Below, piece by piece: positions 21,101 to 24,914 of a DNA stretch of 24,914 bases. This stretch comes from Apostichopus leukothele. Its lineage: Eukaryota > Echinodermata > Holothuroidea > Aspidochirotida > Stichopodidae. Position numbers and translations under genes: made by a program. The number at the start of each line of letters is the position of its first letter. Position 1 is the first letter of the stretch. The stretch spans positions 1 to 24,914 of the forward strand of contig JAAAKB020001132.1 of assembly GCA_010014835.2 (NCBI GenBank), read 5' to 3'. Under the pieces are notes generated by a model. It saw only the letters and a program-made list of their open reading frames with translations, had not been told where the DNA came from and searched no databases.

Positions 21101-24100
21101 AGGGAAACTTTGAATGTATTTGGTTCCTCAACGACAACAGCTGGATTCAGAGGATAACAGAAGGTCATTTTTTGGCTTAATTGTTAACTGTAATGTCCTA
21201 ACTGGTGAATAAATAATGCTTTGTTGATTTTACTTGCAGAGGGTGGCCGTACAAGAAGTGGTAAAGCTCTTGCTCCCAAAGGTGGACTTTTATCCGTCGT
21301 GATAGACGCTTACATGGATGGTGAGCAATTTTTAAAATAACTGCTCAAAGATTAAATAGCTCTCTTGTCACCAGAGAGTGTACTGGAAGTTGAGCCATGC
21401 AACATACATACTGCCTTTTGTACAGTTTGCTAATATCCTTGCATTCAGTGACAACAAAGTATGGTCAGAAATATGTTTATTAAGTCCCTAACTAGTTGAT
21501 GGTGAATTTTTGGTGATGTGTACCTCTCTACAAGTTTGAAGAGTTTGTTTTCTTGTAAATATTTCGATGTCGTACCAATCTCTTTCTGCTATCCAACTCT
21601 ACCTTGTCATTTGGATTTTTGGTCTGCCGCCCCCATATAATTCATCTTCATTCTTTTATTTTGATCGCTCACAGGTGCCATCGCAGATGCTTACATCCTG
21701 CCAGCTTCAGTCAGCTACGAAAAAATTATCGAGGGTAACTTTGTCAGCGAACAAATGGTACGAAACCTGGGTTCTGATGTTAACTTTTAGCAGAAATTAG
21801 GGAAATTTTATTTGAAAAACTGTCAATGTTGAGTTTCTTCATTCTTTGACAAGGTTAAGATTATTGACAATTTGATCCCATGTATGATGTATCTGATTGG
21901 TGGTACTGCTGTGAGGATTCCAGTATAAGCCTCCACTTGTTACTAACCCCCTCCCGCACCCCCTCCCCCCGATCCTCAACTCACTGCTATTCAGAAATGC
22001 CTTCAATAAAAACTTTACATCTTGCCAGGACTGTGGTGTTATCCCATGCCAAGGTAAACCTGGAAGCTGACAATTTGTGCTCTGTCTTGGGTTTAATAAA
22101 TACATTGATACTGTCGTACTCGGTCTAGTTGTGTGAAGCACAATTGTTTATGTCCAGCCAATCTGTACATATTAGTTTGGTAGCTTGCATTGAAACAACT
22201 AAATGATTAAATCATATTCTGTGAAGGAGAATATATAACGAAAATAAAACAGCATCTGAAATTTCTTGTTTTTAGATGGTCAATAACTCTTTCTTTCCTT
22301 TTTGCAGGGCTACTCTAAGAAGAAGGAGAGCATCTTTTCTCCAATTATCGGTCTTTGGAATGCATTTCATTCTAGCTTTGGACACATCAGGGTAAACTTT
22401 GCACAACCATTTTCTCTCAAGGTATGCCAACCCAGTGGGATATACTATCGCTACCATTTGAAACAGTTAATAAAGTCATTGTTAGTAAGATTTACGGAAG
22501 ATTTAAATTTGGACACCACTTTCTGTCCCTGCAGCTGAGCCAGCGACCCTTGACTCACTTTCAAAGAAGTTTCTGCAAGCCATTGCCTGTGTCTGTTTGT
22601 TAGCCTGTCTATTAAAGCCAGGTTTATGAAGATTAGTTTGGTTCTTTCATTGAAGCATTAATGGGCTTCATATAAAGAGATAGTTATGAATTGTACCTGG
22701 TTATAACTGAGAGACTAATAACTTCATAAAAACAGATTGTTTTATTGCTTCAGAGTTGCTCTATTTCAACAGTATTGAAAGGGTCTGTGAGAGAGGTTTC
22801 AGTAAACTGGTTATAAAATGATGTAACTGGCATTCATTTTAAGATTTGGTTACATACATGGGGTGTCAATTCACAAGACTCCATTAACTCAATCTTTGAT
22901 CAATTGTGCAACTTAAGTCATTTGTTTGTCCATACAATTACTCTTCTTATTACTCTTCTCATCAAGGAATACCTGGAAAGCGCTCAGAGAGTTGTACCGA
23001 TTCAGTCAGAACTATCAATGAAGCCTCGTCTCGAGAAGGCCATCAGCGATAACTCGCTCTACGGGACGGACGTGGTCTTGGAAGACCAACGGCAGCTTAT
23101 CCGAGGACTTGGCGAACATATAATCTTGGGTAAGTTGTACACATTTTTCCAAATTAAAGCTAAATTGTAGATTGTCCCATCAAAGTCTTGGTCTTAGTTA
23201 AAAGGTAATCTGTAGTTGCCATTTTAGAGTTTGATTTTCTGCTTCTTAAAGTATTGCAGTGATAACAGTTAATTTGTAGAAAACTAAGAGTTTTTATATT
23301 TTTTTATTTTTTTTTTAGGTTAGGATAAATTTGTATTTGTGCCTTACAATTGGATAAGAAGTGGACTTTTTTTCAGAGTTTTTGTAATTTTACCAAATTT
23401 TTTATTTATAGTCAGCTATTGGATTCTTTCAAACCTTCAGACTATCTTTGGCTGTCACTTCTGTAGATATATTTGTGGGAATGTTCCTTTGCCTTTGAAT
23501 ATGAAAGAGACGTTAGTAGACAAATTTTGCAATCAGAATACTCTGCCTTAAGTCTAAAGTACATAAAAAATTAGATTAATATATAATAGTCAGAAAATGT
23601 TTTGTAACCCTATTTATGCTTTGCAAACTGCCGTTGTGATGCATGGATCACTCTGCAATATAAACTAGAAGGAAATATGAATGAATTTGATAAGGATCCA
23701 TTTCAAATATAATATGCAGTCAACATTATGAATTGTTTTCAAATTGTCATCTCTTTATAGATTCACAAGATGCTTCGTCCATCATGAGCACAAACCTCTT
23801 GTCCTTCCTGTTGCTCACCAAGCACAGACGAGTAAGTAATTTCATTTGAGGACATGTCTGTTATTTCTTTAGGACGTGTTACGTTATCGTGTTTCTCCAA
23901 ATTTGAAATGCTGTTACATGGTGATAGAAGAAAGACTGAAGTTCTGTTTCCTTTCTTTGTTAGCTGTTTTTTTTTGGGGGGGGGAGGGGGGAGTATGGAC
24001 TATAGTATCCTATGTCAAATGAACTAATATAAAACAACAGTATTCCTTTTGTTTGATATGTTTTAATAAACAGCAAAGAGAAAGAAGTTCAATTTGTATA

Positions 24101-24542
24101 CCTACAAATGAAAAAGAGAAATGACATTAGTGATTCATCGTTGATATCATTGCCTGCTGTAGTTGATTAATTCCCCCTACCCCCCCCGCCTTTTAGTAAT
24201 GATCGATGGCTGTCTGTCTCTTCCAGGGTACCACGATGAAACAGCTGCAGACGGACTTTGACATCGTCAAGGAAGAGGTCACCTCAAGAAGGAGGGACGT
24301 CGGCTTCTCCGGTGAGACCTCCGACGTCATCAAACACGCCATGAACATCTTAGGCCCGAAGCTGGTGAAGTCGGAAATGCGTCCCGTAAACCCGGACGTG
24401 ATACCGTCCGTGGGAGGAGAGAGGGGGCAGTTGATGAATCAGAGGGATATCGTGGTCCCGAATACCAGTCTGCCCAATGTCTTCGAGCTCAGCTACTATG
24501 CAAATGCAGTCGTATCCGTCTTTGTAATGGAATCTGTCGTCG
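8974..24542 (+). CDS. GPAM: GPAM/GPAT1, mitochondrial glycerol-3-phosphate acyltransferase (16 exons, 3' end outside window)
   Basis: The enzyme transfers an acyl group from acyl-CoA to the sn-1 position of glycerol-3-phosphate, giving lysophosphatidic acid; GPAT1 acts at the outer mitochondrial membrane. Joining 16 exons (8974-9138, 12409-12525, 13093-13160, 14789-14896, 16231-16274, 16954-17059, 17989-18085, 18666-18802, 19671-19767, 20306-20354, 21240-21320, 21675-21757, 22308-22421, 22967-23129, 23761-23831, 24227-24542) gives 1816 nt, or 605 codons plus one base, with no stop. Visible motifs: HRSHLD at residues 246-251 (catalytic His/Asp), GDNLNIP at 272-278, GAFFIKR at 288-294 (motif II Arg), EGGRTRSGK at 330-338 (glycerol-3-phosphate binding) and ILPASVSYEKIIEG at 364-377. 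Two hydrophobic stretches, near 482-495 and from about 594 on, match the two membrane segments of GPAT1. Human GPAM is 828 residues, so about a quarter is missing to the right. The intact HxxxxD block argues against GPAT2, whose catalytic block is altered. Exact ends of exons and the start are predicted by eye. Confidence 0.95.
9858..10030. repeat. Cluster of nested inverted repeats
   Basis: ATAAAAGATCAA (9858-9869) is the exact reverse complement of TTGATCTTTTAT (9992-10003). Between them lie CAATCAGGTTCA/TGAATCTGATTG (9905-9916 with 9928-9939, one mismatch) and CAAAGGG-AAA-CCCTTTG (9965-9981); just outside is TTGGC...GCCAA near 10018-10030. The 146-bp unit could be a MITE-like element, but no target-site duplication is clear. 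Confidence 0.55.
10186..10206. repeat. Near-perfect palindrome of the TACTGTA/TACAGTA type
   Basis: CTACTGTACC (10186-10195), one T, then GGTACAGTAG (10197-10206): exact 10-bp arms around a single base. It is the longest of the many TACTGTA-type palindromes in the window. Confidence 0.85.
11652..12122. repeat. Local tandem duplication with 22-bp repeats at its start
   Basis: Two identical 22-bp units (11652-11673 and 11674-11695; AAAACCAGG then TTCCTAGGGACTT) run into a third partial unit. Then 11685-11945 and 11950-12122 are diverged copies of one sequence: both run from CCTAG[G/A]GACTTTA, through TTCTGGATTATTTGT, TTAGAAAATTATG, GTAACTATGG and ACTGTACTGTAC, to GATAAAGACAG. The second copy is about 88 bp shorter, mostly from an internal deletion. 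Confidence 0.8.
12409..12525 (+). CDS. GPAM: GPAM exon b (residues 56-94)
   Basis: The acceptor is AATCGCAG and the donor AGG|GTAAGA; the exon is 117 nt, phase 0 at both ends. It encodes a segment containing YKKHYRPFMGRACPRCSQ, which lines up with the RKRPFVGRCCYSCTPQS region of vertebrate GPAM (recalled, not searched). This conserved Cys-containing stretch precedes the catalytic domain and is the first clearly family-specific part of the protein. Confidence 0.92.
12526..13092 (+). other. GPAM intron between exons b and c
   Basis: 567 nt, AT-rich, with GTAAGA donor and GCCTACGCAG acceptor. Nothing else recognised in it. Confidence 0.85.
13093..13160 (+). CDS. GPAM: GPAM exon c (residues 95-117)
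   Basis: This 68-nt exon has acceptor GCCTACGCAG and donor AAAGG|GTAAGG. It encodes ELLYHKDIPEMGIFSVSS and then PPRK, ending with two bases of a Gly codon completed by the next exon. The IPEMGIFSV part corresponds to the IPSLGLRNVIYI stretch of vertebrate GPAM. Only moderately conserved, but phase and position fit on both sides. Confidence 0.85.
13161..14788 (+). other. GPAM intron between exons c and d
   Basis: 1628 nt. Minus-strand open frames of 60-79 codons (13183-14215) look random and have no recognisable domain. No repeat or RNA gene seen. Confidence 0.8.
14789..14896 (+). CDS. GPAM: GPAM exon d (residues 117-153)
   Basis: The exon lies after a strong pyrimidine tract ending CCTTCCAG and stops at AAAAG|GTGAGT, giving 108 nt. 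It encodes GLLGRFFPYAHYVYTMRN and then the block GMIADAVQNKR, matching the RGWLARRLSYVLFIQERDVHKGMF region of vertebrate GPAM. A weaker internal donor (AAAG|GTATGA at about 14866) exists, but using it would remove the conserved GMIADAV segment. Confidence 0.9.
14897..16230 (+). other. GPAM intron between exons d and e
   Basis: 1334 nt. It contains the 12-nt word ATGAGCTCATTA twice (15609-15620 and 15630-15641), each built on a 10-bp palindrome, and a C6-T-C10-A9 tract (16092-16117). Plus-strand frames of 85-90 codons at 15229 and 15566 match no family I know and have no fitting splice phase. Confidence 0.8.
16231..16274 (+). CDS. GPAM: GPAM exon e, a 44-nt small exon (residues 153-168)
   Basis: A small exon between TTCTTTTCAG and GATG|GTAAAT. 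It encodes VQRAIHRSAMNDSD, equivalent to the VQEAIAEVA helix region in vertebrates. It enters with two borrowed bases and leaves with one. At 44 nt it would be easy for a gene finder to miss, but skipping it would break the frame (44 is not a multiple of 3). Confidence 0.88.
16275..16953 (+). other. GPAM intron between exons e and f
   Basis: 679 nt, AT-rich; nothing recognised beyond the splice signals. Confidence 0.85.
16954..17059 (+). CDS. GPAM: GPAM exon f (residues 168-203)
   Basis: The acceptor is ACACTATCAG and the donor CTCAG|GTATGT, 106 nt. It encodes GAKNEETYQRSAHKHEGRAL, then YVIKRMSATIMNITL. The second half matches the vertebrate AKRILQEMVATVSPAMIRL helix just upstream of the catalytic domain. 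Starting about 100 nt beyond the donor, the following intron carries a purine-rich minisatellite. Confidence 0.92.
17060..17988 (+). other. GPAM intron between exons f and g
   Basis: 929 nt, more than a third of it the 19-bp minisatellite at 17155-17505. The rest is unremarkable and ends in a long T/C tract before the acceptor. Confidence 0.85.
17155..17505. repeat. Purine-rich minisatellite, 19-bp unit, about 18 copies
   Basis: The typical unit is GGTGAAGAAGGATGGTTGT, varying mainly at GGATGGTTGT versus GAGTGGGTGT. The + strand is almost free of C over about 350 bp. Because 19 is not a multiple of 3 and each unit contains TGA, all three forward frames are closed, so it cannot be coding in the sense direction. 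Confidence 0.95.
17989..18085 (+). CDS. GPAM: GPAM exon g (residues 203-235)
   Basis: A T-rich tract ending CCCTCCAG precedes it and the donor is CCAAG|GTAAAC; 97 nt. It encodes RITGYLILRILSFLVDG followed by IHIHRGQAEMVRQAAK, a close match to the RLTGWVLLKLFNSFFWNIQIHKGQLEMVKAA region of vertebrate GPAM. This helix leads directly into the catalytic motif carried by the next exon. Confidence 0.95.
18086..18665 (+). other. GPAM intron between exons g and h
   Basis: 580 nt with a G11 run (18475-18485). Small open frames at 18182-18591 are not supported by any family resemblance. Confidence 0.85.
18666..18802 (+). CDS. GPAM: GPAM exon h: catalytic HRSHLD and GDNLNIP motifs (residues 236-281)
   Basis: The exon starts after CTACTCCTTCAG and ends at CTAGG|GTGAGT; 137 nt. 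It holds the core of the acyltransferase: VPLHRSHLDYLLM, with His246 and Asp251 forming the HxxxxD charge relay, then PFIAAGDNLNIPVLG. In this family the His activates the glycerol-3-phosphate hydroxyl for attack on acyl-CoA. Human GPAM has HRSHID and ASGNNLNIP here; the Asn-to-Asp change at residue 273 is the notable difference. Confidence 0.97.
18803..19670 (+). other. GPAM intron between exons h and i
   Basis: 868 nt. It contains a 108-codon open frame (19305-19631) rich in hydrophobic residues; the GPAT family has no insertion at this point and the frame does not join the flanking exons, so I treat it as chance. Confidence 0.8.
19671..19767 (+). CDS. GPAM: GPAM exon i: motif II (residues 281-313)
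   Basis: The acceptor is TTGTATCCTAG and the donor CATACA|GTGAGT; 97 nt, leaving phase 0. It encodes GWWFRQIGAFFIKRKLDKVV and then GKKDFVYRAALHT. GAFFIKR corresponds to GGFFIRR in vertebrates, in which the Arg (here 294) contributes to glycerol-3-phosphate binding. The spacing to the HRSHLD block equals that of the family, so no exon is missing between this one and the last. Confidence 0.95.
19768..20305 (+). other. GPAM intron between exons i and j
   Basis: 538 nt. A pyrimidine-rich CT/CC tract lies at about 19776-19815, unusually just after the donor. Nothing else recognised. Confidence 0.85.
20306..20354 (+). CDS. GPAM: GPAM exon j, 49 nt (residues 314-330)
   Basis: A small exon between TATTTGACAG and TTATCG|GTAAGT. 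It encodes YMEQILMKNQNMEFFI plus the first base of the Glu that opens motif III. It corresponds to the vertebrate HIVELLRQQQFLEIFLE stretch. The junction splits the motif-III Glu codon, which fixes the phase and supports the join with the exon at 21240. Confidence 0.93.
20355..21239 (+). other. GPAM intron between exons j and k
   Basis: 885 nt, a third of it the ACAGTACATAG minisatellite at 20657-20947. The remainder is AT-rich and unremarkable. Confidence 0.85.
20657..20947. repeat. TACAGTACATAGCACATAG minisatellite with higher-order structure
   Basis: The basic unit is TACAGTACATAGCACATAG (19 bp), with shortened 12- and 17-bp variants. AGTTTTTGTA interrupts the array at 20681-20690 and 20748-20757 (67 bp apart), and AGTTTTTGGA closes it at 20941-20950, showing a higher-order repeat. 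The minus strand has long open frames through it, rich in Tyr, Cys, Met and Leu, in all three phases; these are repeat artefacts. Confidence 0.95.
21240..21320 (+). CDS. GPAM: GPAM exon k: motif III EGGRTRSGK (residues 330-357)
   Basis: The acceptor is TTTACTTGCAG and the donor GGATG|GTGAGC; 81 nt. It encodes EGGRTRSGKALAPKGG, then LLSVVIDAYMD. Motif III binds the phosphate of glycerol-3-phosphate through its Arg residues. Vertebrate GPAM has EGTRSRSGK; the second Gly here is instead like bacterial PlsB (EGGRSRTGR). The LLSVV stretch is also family-typical. Confidence 0.96.
21321..21674 (+). other. GPAM intron between exons k and l
   Basis: 354 nt, the shortest intron in the window; nothing but splice signals recognised. 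Confidence 0.85.
21675..21757 (+). CDS. GPAM: GPAM exon l: motif IV (residues 357-384)
   Basis: The acceptor is CGCTCACAG and the donor CAAATG|GTACGA; 83 nt. It encodes ADAYILPASVSYEKIIEGN and FVSEQM. ILPASVSYEKIIEG matches the vertebrate IIPVGISYDRIIEG, acyltransferase motif IV. The GTACGA donor is weaker than the others in the gene, but reading and phase continue correctly into the next exon. Confidence 0.95.
21758..22307 (+). other. GPAM intron between exons l and m
   Basis: 550 nt with a C-rich patch (21950-21972). The opposite open frames at 21839-22141 and 21880-22128 appear random. Confidence 0.85.
22308..22421 (+). CDS. GPAM: GPAM exon m (residues 385-422)
   Basis: It follows CCTTTTTGCAG and ends at CTCAAG|GTATGC; 114 nt, phase 0 at both ends. 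It encodes GYSKKKESIFSPIIGLWNAF, then HSSFGHIRVNFAQPFSLK. The last part is nearly identical to the GYVRVDFAQPFSLK segment of vertebrate GPAM, a strong family signature just after the catalytic domain. Confidence 0.96.
22422..22966 (+). other. GPAM intron between exons m and n
   Basis: 545 nt; nothing recognised except the pyrimidine tract before the AAG acceptor. Confidence 0.85.
22967..23129 (+). CDS. GPAM: GPAM exon n (residues 423-477)
   Basis: The acceptor is TCTCATCAAG, an AAG rather than CAG site after a good pyrimidine tract; the donor is CTTGG|GTAAGT. The 163-nt exon begins EYLESAQR (vertebrate EYLESQSQ) and ends RQLIRGLGEHIIL (vertebrate RRLIANLAEHILF). The middle is variable and somewhat shorter than I recall for vertebrates. 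Confidence 0.94.
23130..23760 (+). other. GPAM intron between exons n and o
   Basis: 631 nt, T-rich, with a T tract near 23296-23318; nothing else recognised. Confidence 0.85.
23761..23831 (+). CDS. GPAM: GPAM exon o: first membrane segment (residues 477-500)
   Basis: The acceptor is TCTTTATAG and the donor ACGA|GTAAGT; 71 nt. It encodes DSQDASSIMSTNLLSFLLL and TKHRR. The hydrophobic run matches the CAIMSTHIVACLLLYRHR segment of vertebrate GPAM, the first of two membrane-spanning helices, and ends in a basic cluster. Confidence 0.94.
23832..24226 (+). other. GPAM intron between exons o and p
   Basis: 395 nt, with a T9 then G9-A-G6 tract (23967-23991) and a short C run near 24181. Nothing else recognised. 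Confidence 0.85.
24227..24542 (+). CDS. GPAM: GPAM exon p (residues 501-606), last exon in window
   Basis: It starts after CTCTTCCAG and ends at GTCGTCG|GTGAGT; 316 nt, the longest exon here. It encodes the family blocks IVKEEV and DVGFSGETSDVIKHAMNILG, then a loop, then LPNVFELSYYANAVVSVF, which begins the second membrane helix. The linker between ILG and VFEL is longer than in vertebrate GPAM as I recall it (about 17 residues more). The exon is markedly CpG-rich (24 CpG) between CpG-poor introns. The remaining C-terminal exons are outside the window. Confidence 0.96.
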
Positions 24543-24848
24543 GTGAGTGAAATATGTTTACCCCATCAATAGTCTGGTTTTTTTTGGATCCATCTATATT
24601 TTTTTCCTTTTTTGGTTTTTCATCCATCTGTTTCCCTTCCTGTGACCATTTTTACTGCTCTTCCGACCTTTTTTATTTATTAAGTATTGATTTCCACAGC
24701 AAGCAATGAAATTGTAATTTATGATAATGTAAATATATAAAAATTATCGAGCTATATATAGATTGCCACTAAATGAGGGCTGGAGAGCCCACCAAAACCT
24801 GCATTCCTGTGTTCAAAGGGTTTAAGTTTATTTGCTACATTCCATTTT
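24543..24848 (+). other. Start of the GPAM intron after exon p
   Basis: Begins with a GTGAGT donor, followed by T-rich sequence. Nothing recognised before the fold-back repeat at the edge. Confidence 0.8.
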
Positions 24849-24914
24849 TAGCTCATACCAGCATGCTGGTGTGAGCTATTGTTACAGTGCGGCGGCTATC
24901 ACTCTATCACCCTA
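24849..24914. repeat. Fold-back repeat cut by the right edge
   Basis: TAGCTCATACCAGCA (24849-24863) and TGCTGGTGTGAGCTA (24864-24878) are reverse complements with one mismatch and no spacer, followed by TTGTTACAGTGCGGCGGC. From memory, TAGCTCA...TGAGCTATTGT followed by CpG-rich sequence is a common dispersed repeat in marine invertebrate genomes. The CpG-richer sequence after the palindrome, unlike the intron, supports an insertion continuing to the right. Confidence 0.6.

Noticed and set aside
1-24914. Retroviral, LTR, Polinton or LINE proteins, CRISPR arrays, rRNA or tRNA genes
   Set aside because: No reverse transcriptase, integrase, capsid or polymerase motifs in any frame, no CRISPR-type regular spacing, and no cloverleaf with tRNA signature words was seen.

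Overview
The window is animal genomic DNA holding most of one intron-rich gene on the + strand. Sixteen consecutive coding exons (8974-24542), each bounded by AG/GT splice signals and all in compatible phase, join into a continuous 605-codon reading frame. That frame matches GPAM, the mitochondrial glycerol-3-phosphate acyltransferase 1 (GPAT1), which makes lysophosphatidic acid as the first step of glycerolipid synthesis. All four acyltransferase motifs are present, so the gene looks functional. The last part, roughly 220 residues if it has the length of vertebrate GPAM, lies beyond the right edge. No other gene can be supported.

Organism: a marine deuterostome, most likely an echinoderm (perhaps a sea cucumber), is my best guess. 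The reasons are introns of roughly 0.35-3.3 kb, a low-CpG gene body next to CpG-retaining flank, many TAGGCCTA and TACTGTA/TACAGTA words, and a GPAM protein that is clearly animal but diverged from vertebrates. This is a composition-based guess and not a phylogeny.

Layout: 1 to about 2100 is comparatively CpG-rich, with a degenerate tandem repeat and a 20-bp perfect palindrome. From about 2100 to 8950 CpG falls steeply, and the stretch is AT-rich noncoding DNA with short local duplications and inverted repeats; it probably holds the 5' noncoding exon(s) and first intron of GPAM. From 8951 to 24542 lie the exons, with a 3.3-kb first coding intron that contains hairpins, a TGACA cluster and a local duplication. 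Two different 19-bp-period minisatellites sit in the sixth and tenth introns. The right edge cuts into a fold-back repeat.

How it works together: the encoded protein runs from an N-terminal region through the HRSHLD catalytic block, the substrate-binding motifs and the first predicted membrane segment, up to the start of the second. I found no RNA genes, CRISPR arrays, operons, retroviral elements or complete transposons, and nothing that convincingly forms a new biological system. The points worth a second look are repeat and composition features and the probable 5' end of the gene.
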